Below are positions 42,952-52,388 of a stretch of 64,000 nucleotides of DNA, piece by piece. The stretch comes from Streptomyces sp. Y2F8-2 (GTDB lineage Bacteria > Actinomycetota > Actinomycetes > Streptomycetales > Streptomycetaceae). The translations under genes and the position numbers were made by a program. The DNA lies in NCBI RefSeq assembly GCF_014905555.1, contig NZ_BNGS01000001.1, positions 1,168,492-1,232,491 on the forward strand. The letters are read 5' to 3'. Below the pieces are notes generated by a model. That model did not search any database and was not told the origin of the DNA. It saw only the letters and a program-made list of their open reading frames with translations. Within the stretch, counting starts at the first letter, position 1; the number at the start of each line of letters is the position of its first letter.

Positions 42952-43467
42952 TCAGTCCGTGGAGCCGAGCAGGTTCGGGATCTCCTGCGTGGCGTACCAG
43001 AGCAGTTCGTGGTCCTCGGCGCCGTCCACGACGAACTGTGCGTCGTCGTCCCCGCGGTCGGCCGCCTCCAGCGCCTGGGCCGCCGCGGTCACGTCCGGCT
43101 CCGCGTCGGACGCGTCGACGTGCACGGCGGCCGCCTTGGCCAGCGGCAGGGGGCCGGCGACGCGCACCTCGCCGAGCGCCGCCGGGTCGAGTCCGCGGTC
43201 GGGATCGGTGGTCGCCGCGCCGTCGGGGACGTCGACCGCGACCACGACCCGCCGCCGGGGCGTCCCCGGGTCGACCGCCAGCAGGCGCAGGGAGGCGAGC
43301 GCGGCCCGGCTCAGCGCCGCGTACTCCAGTTCCTCGATGTCGTCGGACAGGTACCACTCGCGCAGCGCGGGCGTGACGGCGTACGCGACGACCGGTCCGG
43401 CGCCCAGCTCGCCCGTCTTGTACGCCTCGGCGAGACCGGAGAGGGTCAGGGGGACGTAGACGCGCAT
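42952..43467 (-). CDS. DUF6912-type actinobacterial protein, function unknown
   Basis: 171-residue soluble protein starting MRVYVPLTLSGLAEAYKTGEL, the conserved opening of a small actinobacterial family of unknown role. Acidic segments such as SDDIEELEYAALSRAALASLRLL and VVAVDVPDGA follow, with a C-terminus ELLWYATQEIPNLLG. No catalytic motif or membrane segment is visible. It is upstream of the HAD gene on the same strand with a 68-bp gap. Confidence 0.8.
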   Translation of the reverse strand: MRVYVPLTLSGLAEAYKTGELGAGPVVAYAVTPALREWYLSDDIEELEYAALSRAALASLRLLAVDPGTPRRRVVVAVDVPDGAATTDPDRGLDPAALGEVRVAGPLPLAKAAAVHVDASDAEPDVTAAAQALEAADRGDDDAQFVVDGAEDHELLWYATQEIPNLLGSTD

Positions 43468-43753
43468 GGCGAGCCGCTTTCGTAGTCGGTCAGGGGTCAC
43501 CTCAGGATACGTGCGGGCGTCCCCCTTCGGGTCCCGTCCGCGGCCCCGGGGGACGTCAACAGGGGCAGGCACGGCTCACCCTGTGAACCCGGGCCGTCGC
43601 CGGGACTTCGCCCCGCCTCTCACCCTGATAGGTGAACTCTCCGGTCGGCCCGGCAGGCTCCCGGCTTCGTTGCGAGGCGGTCGCCCGCACCGTACAAGAT
43701 CCCCAAGAAGTTACCGACCGGTACTCACCGGCCTCGCGAAACGGGGATCCGCC

Positions 43754-44383
43754 ATGCACAAGGTGATGACCAGGAACCAGGCGATGACCAGGACGAAGCC
43801 CGCCCCCGGCGCCCGCCCGCCGGTCCGCCACGACACGCGCCGTCCGGGTGGCGCGCCGCGGCGCGCGGAACCGGGCCGGGGCCCGTCGCGGGCGAGGGCG
43901 CTCCAGCGCCCGTCGACCACATCGGCGGGGGCCACGTCGACGGAGGCCGCCTCGGCGAGTGCCGCGTCGGGCAGTGCCCCGTCGGCGACCGCCGTCCCAC
44001 CGCCCGAGCAGGCCGCCCAGGGGCCGCTCAGGCCCGTGCCGCACGTCCGCCCCACCGATGTCTTCGCCGACCGCCTGCTGTCCGTGCTGAGCGGTCAGCG
44101 CCCGGTGCACAGCATGCTCCGGCACACCGTCGGCCGGGCCTACGACGACCTGGCCCGGCTCGCCGAACGCGGCCCGCTCCGCACCCGCGGCACCCGCCCG
44201 GTCGTCCGCGACATCGGCTACTACGTCCCGCGCCCCGGCGCCATCGAGGCCTTCGCCCGTATCGGCGCGGGCGACCAGCTCCGCGCGATGGCGTTCCGCC
44301 TGGAATGCGGCCGCGACCACCGCTGGCGCTGCACCGCGGTGGAACTGGGCGGACCGCGGGCGCCGCACGGGGACGGCGTGTGA
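43754..44383 (+). CDS. Rv3235-family (DUF6459) protein
   Basis: 209 residues. The first half is a disordered Arg/Pro/Ala/Ser-rich stretch. The second half is the conserved small domain: FADRLLSVLSGQRPVHSMLRHTVGRAYDDLARL to FRLECGRDHRWRCTAVELGGP. In mycobacteria, Rv3235 lies near secA1 as here, so the neighbourhood is conserved. The function is unknown. The start is uncertain among ATG 43754, 43766 and 43784; GGGGA precedes the first. Confidence 0.8.
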   Translation: MHKVMTRNQAMTRTKPAPGARPPVRHDTRRPGGAPRRAEPGRGPSRARALQRPSTTSAGATSTEAASASAASGSAPSATAVPPPEQAAQGPLRPVPHVRPTDVFADRLLSVLSGQRPVHSMLRHTVGRAYDDLARLAERGPLRTRGTRPVVRDIGYYVPRPGAIEAFARIGAGDQLRAMAFRLECGRDHRWRCTAVELGGPRAPHGDGV

Positions 44384-44395
44384 CGTACGAACAGG

Positions 44396-44429
44396 GAGGG
44401 GCCGGGCACCCTCGGGTGCCCGGCCCCTC
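44396..44429. terminator. Bidirectional hairpin between Rv3235-family gene and secA
   Basis: GAGGGGCCGGGCACCC (44396-44411) is fully complementary to GGGTGCCCGGCCCCTC (44414-44429). It lies in the 78-bp gap between convergent stop codons. Confidence 0.8.
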
Positions 44430-44461
44430 GCCACGCGACGCCGTTGCTTCTCGCGGCCCCG

Positions 44462-47272
44462 CTACTTCTTGCGGCGCCGCCCGCCCTTGGCCTGCTTGCG
44501 GCGCTCGGCACGGGTCAGGCCGTCCGCCTCCGAGCGGACCGGCTCGCCGTCGCTGGCGAAGTCGCCCTCGACGATGCCGCCCTCACCGTCCACGGTCGGC
44601 GCGGAGAAGTGCAGCCGCTCGTGGCGCTGCGGGGCCTCCAGGCCCTTGGCGCGGATCTCCGGGCGGGCCGCCTGGGCCGCCACGGCCTCCTCCTTCTCCA
44701 GGGAAGGCGCGGCGTCCTCGACGGGGACCTCCTCGACCTGCTGCTCGACCTGGACCTCCAGGTTGAACAGGTAGCCGACGGACTCCTCCTTGATGCCCTC
44801 CATCATGGCCTGGAACATGTCGAAGCCCTCGCGCTGGTACTCGACCAGCGGGTCCTTCTGCGCCATGGCGCGCAGACCGATGCCCTCCTGGAGGTAGTCC
44901 ATCTCGTAGAGGTGCTCGCGCCACTTGCGGTCCAGCACCGACAGCACGACCCGGCGCTCCAGCTCACGCATGATCTCGGAGCCGAGCTGCGCCTCACGCT
45001 GCTCGTACTGCTCGTGGATGTCGTCCTTGATGGACTCGGCGATGAACTCGGCGGTCAGACCGGCACGGTCGCCGGCCGCCTCCTCCAGTTCCTCGATGGT
45101 GACCTTCACCGGGTAGAGCTGCTTGAAGGCGCCCCACAGCCGGTCCAGGTCCCAGTCCTCCGGGAAGCCCTCCTCGGTCTCCGCGGCGACGTACGCGTCG
45201 ATCGTGTCGTCCATGAAGTGCTGGATCTGCTCGTGCAGGTCCTCGCCCTCCAGGACGCGGCGCCGCTCGCCGTAGATGACCTCGCGCTGCCGGTTGAGGA
45301 CCTCGTCGTACTTGAGGACGTTCTTCCGGGTCTCGAAGTTCTGCTGCTCCACCTGGGACTGGGCGGACGCGATCGCGCGCGTGACCATCTTGTTCTCGAT
45401 CGGCACGTCGTCCGGGACGTTCGCCATCGACATCACGCGCTCGACCATCTGGGCCTTGAACAGGCGCATCAGGTCGTCGCCCAGCGAGAGGTAGAACCGG
45501 GACTCGCCCGGGTCACCCTGACGGCCGGAACGACCACGCAGCTGGTTGTCGATACGGCGGGACTCGTGGCGCTCGGTGCCGAGGACGTAGAGGCCGCCGA
45601 GGGCCTCGACCTCCTCCTTCTCCGCCTTGACCGCCTGCTCGGCCTTCTCCAGGGCGGCGGGCAGGGCCGCGGCCCACTCCTCGATGTGCTCCTCGGGGTC
45701 GAGCCCGCGCTGGCGCAGCTCGGCCTCGGCGAGGTCCTCGGGGTTGCCGCCGAGCTTGATGTCGGTACCACGGCCGGCCATGTTCGTCGCGACGGTCACG
45801 GCGCCCTTGCGGCCGGCCTGGGCGACGATCGCCGCCTCGCGCTCGTGGTGCTTGGCGTTCAGCACCTCGTGCTGGATGCCGCGCTTGCTGAGCTGCTGCG
45901 AGAGGTATTCGGACTTCTCGACCGAGGTGGTGCCGACCAGGATCGGCTGGCCCTTCTCGTGCTTCTCGGCGATGTCGTCCACGACCGCCTCGAACTTGGC
46001 GACCTCGGTGCGGTAGATCAGGTCCGACTGGTCCTTGCGGATCATCGGCTTGTTGGTCGGGATCGGGACGACGCCGAGCTTGTAGATCTGGTGGAACTCG
46101 GCGGCCTCGGTCATCGCCGTACCGGTCATGCCGGAGAGCTTCTTGTAGAGGCGGAAGAAGTTCTGCAGGGTGATCGTGGCGAGCGTCTGGTTCTCGTCCT
46201 TGATGTCCACCCCTTCCTTCGCCTCGATCGCCTGGTGCATGCCCTCGTTGTAGCGGCGGCCGGCGAGGATACGGCCCGTGTGCTCATCGACGATCATGAC
46301 CTCGCCGTCGATGACGACGTAGTCCTTGTCGCGCTTGAAGAGCTCCTTGGCCTTGATCGCGTTGTTCAGGTAACCCACCAGCGGGGTGTTCACCGACTCG
46401 TAGAGGTTGTCGATGCCCAGCCAGTCCTCGACCTTGCTGACGCCGGACTCGTGGATGGCGACCGTGCGCTTCTTCTCGTCGACGTCGTAGTCGCCGGTCT
46501 CCTCGATGCCCTTGAGCGGGTTGCCCGCCTCGCCCTTCTTCAGCCGCGTGACCAGCTTGGCGAAGTCGCCGTACCACTTGGTGGCCTGGTCGGCCGGGCC
46601 GGAGATGATCAGCGGCGTACGGGCCTCGTCGACCAGGATGGAGTCCACCTCGTCGACGATCGCGAAGTTGTGCCCGCGCTGGACGAGCTCGTCCTTCGAC
46701 CACGCCATGTTGTCGCGGAGGTAGTCGAAGCCGAACTCGTTGTTCGTGCCGTAGGTGATGTCGCACGCGTACTGCTCGCGGCGCTCGGCCGGGGTCATGT
46801 TGGCGAGGATGCAGCCGACGGACAGACCCAGGAACCTGTGGACGCGGCCCATCATCTCGGAGTCGCGCTCGGCCAGGTAGTCGTTGACCGTGACGATGTG
46901 GACGCCATCTCCGGACAGGGCGTTCAGGTACGCGGGGAGCGTGCCGACCAGGGTCTTGCCCTCACCGGTCTTCATCTCGGCCACATAGCCCATGTGCAGG
47001 GCGGCACCGCCCATCAACTGCACGTCGTAGTGCCGCTGGCCGAGGACGCGCTTGGCGGCTTCGCGCACGGTGGCGAAGGCCTCGGGGAGCAGGTCGTCGA
47101 GGCTCTCGCCGTCGGCGTACCGCTGCTTGTACTCATCGGTGAGGGCCCGCAGCTCGGCGTCGGAGAGGTCGACGAAGTCCTCTTCGATGGAGTTGACCTG
47201 GTCCGCGATGCGGTGCAGCTTGCGCAGGATCTTGCCTTCGCCTGCACGCATGATCTTCGAGAGGACGGACAC
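44462..47272 (-). CDS. secA: Preprotein translocase ATPase SecA
   Basis: 936-residue motor that drives unfolded preproteins through SecYEG. Walker A is MKTGEGKT (100-107), and the DEAD-box region is [13 protein letters not shown]. Other signatures are [15 protein letters not shown] and [26 protein letters not shown]. The C-terminus is a Lys/Arg tail ([13 protein letters not shown]) without the Cys-rich zinc motif that binds SecB in many bacteria, in line with actinobacteria lacking SecB. GTG 47272 has AAGGAGA upstream and begins the standard [14 protein letters not shown]. It is a single gene ended by a strong hairpin. Confidence 0.98.
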   Translation of the reverse strand: MSVLSKIMRAGEGKILRKLHRIADQVNSIEEDFVDLSDAELRALTDEYKQRYADGESLDDLLPEAFATVREAAKRVLGQRHYDVQLMGGAALHMGYVAEMKTGEGKTLVGTLPAYLNALSGDGVHIVTVNDYLAERDSEMMGRVHRFLGLSVGCILANMTPAERREQYACDITYGTNNEFGFDYLRDNMAWSKDELVQRGHNFAIVDEVDSILVDEARTPLIISGPADQATKWYGDFAKLVTRLKKGEAGNPLKGIEETGDYDVDEKKRTVAIHESGVSKVEDWLGIDNLYESVNTPLVGYLNNAIKAKELFKRDKDYVVIDGEVMIVDEHTGRILAGRRYNEGMHQAIEAKEGVDIKDENQTLATITLQNFFRLYKKLSGMTGTAMTEAAEFHQIYKLGVVPIPTNKPMIRKDQSDLIYRTEVAKFEAVVDDIAEKHEKGQPILVGTTSVEKSEYLSQQLSKRGIQHEVLNAKHHEREAAIVAQAGRKGAVTVATNMAGRGTDIKLGGNPEDLAEAELRQRGLDPEEHIEEWAAALPAALEKAEQAVKAEKEEVEALGGLYVLGTERHESRRIDNQLRGRSGRQGDPGESRFYLSLGDDLMRLFKAQMVERVMSMANVPDDVPIENKMVTRAIASAQSQVEQQNFETRKNVLKYDEVLNRQREVIYGERRRVLEGEDLHEQIQHFMDDTIDAYVAAETEEGFPEDWDLDRLWGAFKQLYPVKVTIEELEEAAGDRAGLTAEFIAESIKDDIHEQYEQREAQLGSEIMRELERRVVLSVLDRKWREHLYEMDYLQEGIGLRAMAQKDPLVEYQREGFDMFQAMMEGIKEESVGYLFNLEVQVEQQVEEVPVEDAAPSLEKEEAVAAQAARPEIRAKGLEAPQRHERLHFSAPTVDGEGGIVEGDFASDGEPVRSEADGLTRAERRKQAKGGRRRKK

Positions 47273-47595
47273 GGGGGTTTGTCTCCTTGCCGGTCGGGCC
47301 TGGGACGGTCGGTTAAATGACAGCTTGAGCAACGGCCATCGTAAGCGAGGACCCCGCCGCGCCGGGAGGTCTGCCACCGACAGCCACTAGGACAACGGAC
47401 GGGCGTGGCGGAAGGTGCCGCGTCCGTGCCACGAAAAGTAACCGTGCAGTCACGACGTGACGAGGCAGGCACGGACGACGGCGTGGCGGGTACGGACAGG
47501 GGCGCCGCGGACCGGCACCGGCACCGGCGGCGACCGCGGCCCGGCGTGAGGCGAAAATCATGGCGACCGGGCGGAGGGCCTAGCAGAATCAAGCG
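47273..47595. other. Divergent intergenic region, secA / acetyltransferase
   Basis: 323 bp. TACGAT on the minus strand near 47345 could be a secA -10 element, but no convincing -35 lies 17-18 bp upstream. No repeat, hairpin or small gene is evident. Confidence 0.35.
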
Positions 47596-48174
47596 ATGGA
47601 CCCCGTCACCCTGACCACCGAACGCCTCCTGCTGCGCACCGTGGGCCCCCAGGACACCGACGCGGTGTACGCGGCAGCCCAGGACCCCGAAATCCAGCGC
47701 TGGACCACGATCCCGTCGCCGTACCTGCGTGAACACGCGGAGCTGTTCGTGGAGCAGATCGCTCCGGACGGCTGGAGGGACGCCTCCATGTTCACGTTCG
47801 GCGTCTTCCTTCCCTCCGGGGAGCTGGCGGGCATGCTCGGCCTGACGATGCGCTCGCTGGGGGTGGCCGAGGTCGGCTTCTGGGCGACGAAGGAGCACCG
47901 GGGCAACGGCTACATCACGGAGGCCACGCTCCGCGCTGCGCACTGGGCGTTCACCCACCTGTCGGTCGACCGCGTGGAGTGGCGGGCGGAGGTCGGCAAC
48001 GCGGGCTCGCGGGCGGTCGCGGAGCGCGCGGGCTTCACCATCGAGGGGGTGCTGCGGTCCGCGATCAACAACAAGGGGGTGCGCCGGGACTGCTGGGTCG
48101 GCTCCCTGCTGCCCTCGGACGTGGGCCTGCCGTCGACGGCGGCGTATCTGCCGGCGCCGGCGCCGGCACCGTAG
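47596..48174 (+). CDS. GNAT-family N-acetyltransferase (RimJ/RimL-like)
   Basis: 192 residues. The N-terminal TLTTERLLLRTVGPQDTDAVYAAAQDPEIQRW matches protein N-terminal/ribosomal acetyltransferases. The acetyl-CoA site is GFWATKEHRGNGYITEA (Q/RxxGxG-type). NAGSRAVAERAGFTIEGVLR is the conserved C-terminal motif. The target is unknown. It ends in a Pro/Ala tail, 56 bp before the YcaQ-like gene. Confidence 0.9.
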   Translation: MDPVTLTTERLLLRTVGPQDTDAVYAAAQDPEIQRWTTIPSPYLREHAELFVEQIAPDGWRDASMFTFGVFLPSGELAGMLGLTMRSLGVAEVGFWATKEHRGNGYITEATLRAAHWAFTHLSVDRVEWRAEVGNAGSRAVAERAGFTIEGVLRSAINNKGVRRDCWVGSLLPSDVGLPSTAAYLPAPAPAP

Positions 48175-48230
48175 GCGCGGGCTCTCGCAGCTCGTCCCGC
48201 GTTGTCAGTGCCGCCCCCTACGGTGTGACC

Positions 48231-49433
48231 ATGCCGAGTCTCCCCCGTCCCACCATCGAACTGACCGCCGACGAAGCCCGCCGTATCGCCCTGCGGGCGC
48301 AGGGCTTCCTAGGTGCTCCCGACCGCAGGGCCGGCGTGCGTGGCCTGCTGCGCCGGCTCGGCGCCGTCCAGCTCGACACCATCTCGGTCCTGGCCCGCTC
48401 GCACGAACTCATTCCGTACGCCCGCCTCGGAGCCATAGGCCGCAAGGCGGTCGACTCGGCGTACTGGACGCGTTCGTCCGACGGCCCGTCCACGGCCGGC
48501 CCGCACGCGTTCGAGTACTGGTCGCACGCCGCCTGCGTCCTGCCCATCGAGGAGTGGCCCCACTTCGCCTTCCGCCGCCGCGCCTACCGCTCCCGTCCGC
48601 ACTGGAGCCACACCCTGCCGGACGGCGCCTATGACCAGGTCATCAAGCAACTGCGCACCGAAGGCCCCCTGACGGCCACGGATCTGGGCGGAGCGAAGAA
48701 GACCAGCGAGTGGTGGGACTGGTCCGGCACGAAGGTCGCGGTGGAGCGCGCGCTGATGTACGGAGAGGTGGTGTGCGTCGAGCGCCGCGGCTGGAAGCGG
48801 GTGTACGACCTGGCCGAGCGCGCCGTCCCCGAGGCGCTGCTGCACGACGAACTGGACGACGCCGAGTGCCTGCGCCGCCTCGTCTCCCTGGCCGGCCGCT
48901 CCCTGGGCGTCGGCACACGCGCGGACATCGCGGACTACCACCGTCTCAAGGGCGAACAGGTCGATTCCGTGATCGCGGACTCGGGCCTGGTCCCGGTGAC
49001 GGTCGAGGGCTGGGGCAAGCCTGCCTGGGCGGATCCGGAGGCGCTGCGGACCCCGCCGCGCGGCCGCCACCGGACGACACTGCTGTCGCCGTTCGACTCG
49101 CTGATCTGGGAGCGGGCGCGCACGGAGCGGATCTTCGGCTTCACCCACCGCCTGGAGGCGTACGTCCCCAAGCAGAAGCGGGTGCACGGCTACTTCGCGA
49201 TGCCGGTCCTCGCCGGCGGCCGGCTGGTCGGCCGGGTGGACCCCGCGCGTGAGGGCCGCACGCTGGTCGCCCGGCAGGTCACGCTGGACGGCGCGAAGGC
49301 GGTCCCGTCGGTGGCGCAGGCGCTGCTGGAGGCGGCGAGCTGGGTGGACTGCACCAACGTCCGCGTGGAGCGGGTGGACGCCCCGGAACTGCGCGAGCCG
49401 CTCGTCCGGGAGCTGGCCCGTGCCCTGGGCTGA
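48231..49433 (+). CDS. YcaQ/AlkX-like winged-helix DNA glycosylase
   Basis: 400-residue HTH_42-family protein with tandem winged helices. This family includes E. coli YcaQ (AlkX) and Streptomyces AlkZ, which remove alkylated bases and unhook interstrand crosslinks. The catalytic motif appears as VQLDTI with Q47-L48-D49, the QxD form of YcaQ-like members; self-resistance AlkZ enzymes have QxQ. Other signatures are YWSHAACVLP and LLSPFDSLIWERARTERIFGF. It probably acts in general repair rather than toxin self-resistance. ATG 48231; it is convergent with the response-regulator gene. Confidence 0.87.
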   Translation: MPSLPRPTIELTADEARRIALRAQGFLGAPDRRAGVRGLLRRLGAVQLDTISVLARSHELIPYARLGAIGRKAVDSAYWTRSSDGPSTAGPHAFEYWSHAACVLPIEEWPHFAFRRRAYRSRPHWSHTLPDGAYDQVIKQLRTEGPLTATDLGGAKKTSEWWDWSGTKVAVERALMYGEVVCVERRGWKRVYDLAERAVPEALLHDELDDAECLRRLVSLAGRSLGVGTRADIADYHRLKGEQVDSVIADSGLVPVTVEGWGKPAWADPEALRTPPRGRHRTTLLSPFDSLIWERARTERIFGFTHRLEAYVPKQKRVHGYFAMPVLAGGRLVGRVDPAREGRTLVARQVTLDGAKAVPSVAQALLEAASWVDCTNVRVERVDAPELREPLVRELARALG

Positions 49434-49454
49434 TCCCTGGATCGTCCGGGCCCG

Positions 49455-50201
49455 CTAGCGGATCTCGAGGATCTTCTCCCGCATCGCGTAGACCACGGCC
49501 TCCATCCTGGAGTGCAGCTGCAGCTTCTCCAGGATGTTGCGCACGTGGTTCTTCACGGTGTTCTCGGAGATGAACAGCTCCTTGGCGATGTCCCGGTTGT
49601 TCATTCCGGTGGCGACGAGCTTGAGGACCTCCAGCTCCCGGTCGGTGAGCCTCGGCGCCGGGACCAGCCGGCGCTCGTCGGTCTTCTGGATCATCGACTT
49701 GAACTCGGTGAGGAGCTTCGACGCCATGGAGGGGCTGATCTGCGACTGCCCGTCGGCGACCGCGCGAATGGCGGTGGCCACCTCGTCGGTGGAGATCTCC
49801 TTGAGGAGGTAACCCGTGGCGCCCGCCTTGATCGCTTCGTAGAGATCGGCCTCTTCGTCGCTGATCGTCAGCATGATGATCTTGGCGCTGGGTGCCACCT
49901 CCTTGATGGAGGTGCATGCCTCGATGCCGCCCCGCTTGGGCATCCGCACGTCCATCAGCACGATGTCCGGCAGCAGATCGGCCGCCTTGTCGACCGCTTC
50001 CGCGCCGTCCCCGGCCTCGCCGACGACCTGGATGTCCTCCTCGGCCGCCAGCACGATCTCCAGGCCGCGGCGGAAGAGGGCGTGATCGTCCACGACGAGA
50101 ACGCGGATCGGCTCCTTGCGTGCAGGGCCCGTCTCCGGGACCGTGCCGGCGACGCCGTCGTCGGCGTTCTCGTCGTGCGTCGGTCCGAAGCTGTCCGCCA
50201 T
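49455..50201 (-). CDS. Orphan NarL/LuxR-family response regulator
   Basis: 248 residues. A short acidic N-terminal extension precedes a receiver domain (IRVLVVDDH, phosphoacceptor D84 in IVLMDVRMPK, and KAGATGYLLKE). A LuxR helix-turn-helix follows: LTDRELEVLKLVATGMNNRDIAKELFISENTVKNH. No histidine kinase is next to it, so its partner or phosphate source is unknown. ATG 50201 has GGGGGAGGAAC upstream. It lies 205 bp downstream of hpf on the same strand, separated by a hairpin. Confidence 0.93.
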   Translation of the reverse strand: MADSFGPTHDENADDGVAGTVPETGPARKEPIRVLVVDDHALFRRGLEIVLAAEEDIQVVGEAGDGAEAVDKAADLLPDIVLMDVRMPKRGGIEACTSIKEVAPSAKIIMLTISDEEADLYEAIKAGATGYLLKEISTDEVATAIRAVADGQSQISPSMASKLLTEFKSMIQKTDERRLVPAPRLTDRELEVLKLVATGMNNRDIAKELFISENTVKNHVRNILEKLQLHSRMEAVVYAMREKILEIR

Positions 50202-50344
50202 GTTCCTCCCCCTGAAGGCTGTGGCCTGTGGTCCTGTGCCATCGCCAACCCAAGGCAACGACCCACCGGTTGAGCCGTTTTGACCATGATTCCATGCCCG
50301 GGCGACAGTCAGGTGACAGAGCGCGGCGCGAAGTGGTGGCACAC

Positions 50345-50383
50345 CGGTGCCCCTGGGGGCGCATGGGCTCACCAGGGGCACCG
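50345..50383 (-). terminator. Hairpin after hpf
   Basis: CGGTGCCCCTGG (50345-50356) pairs perfectly with CCAGGGGCACCG (50372-50383) around a 15-base loop, 23 bp past the hpf stop. It separates hpf from the response-regulator gene. Confidence 0.65.
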
Positions 50384-50406
50384 TGTTATGCCATGACCCG
50401 GCGGGC

Positions 50407-51099
50407 TCAGCCGCGGAGCGTTCCGCCGGCGTCGGCCGCCTGTGCCTCGGCCACCATCTGGTCGGTGCTGAGGTGGATGACGCCGTAGTCGTAGGCGTGC
50501 CGCCGGTAGACGACGCTGGGTTGCTTGGTCTCGGAGTCGACGAACAGATAGAAGTCGTGCCCGACCAACTCCATTTCGTAGAGCGCCTGGTCGAGTGACA
50601 TCGGAGACGCGACGTGGGTCTTCTCGCGGACGACGAGGGGGCCTTCGCCCTTCACCTCGAGCGATCCGATCTTCTTGGTCGGCACGGCGTCCGATTCTTC
50701 TTCCGGTACGAGGCCGCCGTTGCCGTTGAGCGTCGCGGCACCCGGGACGTGATCGGGCACCTCGGCTGCCGTGAGCCTGCGGACCCCTCGGCGGGTGTGC
50801 CGCTTGTCGTGCTGCTTGCGCAGCCGGGCCTCCAGTTTCTCCGCCGCCAGGTCGAGTGCCGCGTAGGGATCACTTGCCGCTGCCTCCGCCCGGATCACCG
50901 GACCACGGGAGCGAAGGGTGATCTCCACTCGCTCACAGCGGTCGGCCTGCCGCGGGTTGGGCTCCTTGGACACCTCGACATCGAGGCTGATCACCTTGGC
51001 ATCCAGCTTCTGGATCTTGTCCAGCTTCAGCTTCTCGGCCACGTGCTTCCGGAACCGCTCGGGCACCTCGGTCTTGCGGCCCTTGACGACGATGTCCAC
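50407..51099 (-). CDS. hpf: Long-form ribosome hibernation promoting factor
   Basis: 230 residues. The N-terminal ~105 residues form the RaiA/YfiA domain that binds the 30S decoding site (MDIVVKGRKTEVPERFRKHVAEKL). A linker leads to the conserved C-terminal dimerisation domain (KTHVASPMSLDQALYEMELVGHDFYLFVDSET, then VVYRRHAYDYGVIHL). This architecture makes 100S ribosome dimers in stationary phase. GTG 51099 is supported by GGAG 7 nt upstream. The ~300-bp leader has two hairpins. Confidence 0.95.
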   Translation of the reverse strand: MDIVVKGRKTEVPERFRKHVAEKLKLDKIQKLDAKVISLDVEVSKEPNPRQADRCERVEITLRSRGPVIRAEAAASDPYAALDLAAEKLEARLRKQHDKRHTRRGVRRLTAAEVPDHVPGAATLNGNGGLVPEEESDAVPTKKIGSLEVKGEGPLVVREKTHVASPMSLDQALYEMELVGHDFYLFVDSETKQPSVVYRRHAYDYGVIHLSTDQMVAEAQAADAGGTLRG

Positions 51100-51413
51100 G
51101 CAGAACTCCGTTCCCGGATCGCTCCGCTCCCTGGCGGAGCATCTCCCTTGTGCACCAGGCTCCGGCGAGCGCCGGAACCTCGGACTCGGTGACGTCCACC
51201 TCCTCCTCCCCCGGGGGCGAGGTCTCCACCCCACCGCTACGGGTGATTTCAGAAAACCCGCAGCACGGCATTCGGACAAGGGAGGGACGGCCTGCGCCTT
51301 TCCCTCTCAACCGAACATATCTCGCCCGGACGGATGTCGTCACCCTCTACTGCGGCGTACCTCCGTTCAGGTGAATTGACCTGCTCATTACCTGCAACGA
51401 AGCAAGTTCTCGG
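51100..51413 (-). promoter_or_regulatory. Structured leader region of hpf
   Basis: 314 bp between comF and hpf on the same strand. Near the start lie two hairpins: GCTCCGC/GCGGAGC (51121-51140) and TCCGGCG/CGCCGGA (51161-51176). Further up is an AT-richer stretch (51350-51400) that is a likely promoter zone, though no consensus pair was identified. Confidence 0.4.
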
Positions 51414-52271
51414 TCAGTTCCGGTTTGTTTCGAAAGACTCCGGTGAAGCGGCGATCACGGCCGCGCAGATCCCGTCCTGGAGGCCGTTCCCAGCGGCCGT
51501 TCCCCACGGCCCCCGGGGCCGGTGCGCCGGTGCCGTCGTCTCCCACGCTCTTCGTTCCCCCCTTGCTTCCCCTGCCACGCGCGCATACACCTCCGTGTCC
51601 GCACTACCGGCCTCCGCGAGAGCCGCCCGCACCGCGCGTGCCGCCTCCGTCAGCGAAGCGCCCGTCGTCATCAGGTCGTCGACGAGGACGATCCGCCCAC
51701 CAGCCAGCAGCCGGGCGCTGCCTGCGGCCACCTCCAGAGCGCCCGCGAGATTGGTCAGCCGCTGCCGGGAGCCGAGCCCCGCCTGGTCGGCCACGGCCCG
51801 CCGCTGCCGCAGCACGGCCGCCACCCTGGCCGCCGTCCCGGCCCGGCGCAGCTGCCCCGCCGCCGCGAGCGCGATCCGCCGCGTCGGATCATGCCCCCGC
51901 GCCCGCACGGCCCGCCGCGCGGAGGGGACGGGCACGAGCAGCACGGGCGCCGGACCGCCACCGGCGCGCGAGGCCGCCGAGCCGCAGCAGGCCCGCACCG
52001 CCCCCGCCAGAGCCGTACCCAGCGGTCCCGCGAGGGTGAGCGCGCCCCGTTCCTTGTGGGACAGGAGCGTGGCGCGGACCGCGCCCTCGTACGGCGCCGC
52101 CGCGTGCACCGGGGGCAGGCCCGCCGGCTCCGGCACCGGCCGCACCCGGCGTGGCGCGGTGCTGTGGAGGGCCGCCCGGCACTCCGGGCAGAGCACCGTG
52201 CGCGGCCTGCCACAGCCTCCGCACTCGGCCGGCAGTACCAGGTCGGTGAAGTCCTGCCACCACCCCCGCAT
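51414..52271 (-). CDS. ComF-family phosphoribosyltransferase-like protein
   Basis: 285 residues. An N-terminal zinc finger (C17GGC20 and C28PEC31) precedes the phosphoribosyltransferase fold with PRPP loop IVLVDDLMTTGAS. DQAGLGSRQRLTNLAGAL is typical of ComF. ComF acts in DNA uptake in competent bacteria; in Streptomyces the role is unknown and competence genes are not nearby. The C-terminus extends ~45 residues past the fold. ATG 52271 begins MRGWWQDFTDLVLPAEC; a longer frame reaches 52334. It is downstream of lpqB with a 117-bp gap. Confidence 0.87.
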   Translation of the reverse strand: MRGWWQDFTDLVLPAECGGCGRPRTVLCPECRAALHSTAPRRVRPVPEPAGLPPVHAAAPYEGAVRATLLSHKERGALTLAGPLGTALAGAVRACCGSAASRAGGGPAPVLLVPVPSARRAVRARGHDPTRRIALAAAGQLRRAGTAARVAAVLRQRRAVADQAGLGSRQRLTNLAGALEVAAGSARLLAGGRIVLVDDLMTTGASLTEAARAVRAALAEAGSADTEVYARVAGEARGERRAWETTAPAHRPRGPWGTAAGNGLQDGICAAVIAASPESFETNRN

Positions 52272-52388
52272 GGCGACCACTGTGCCCACGCCCGCAGCGG
52301 CCTGCCACCCCTGTGGAAAACACACTGTGGACAACCGGGCGGTGGCCGTCGAACCACCGGCGGAGGGCTCTGCTCGGGGCGCGCGGGG

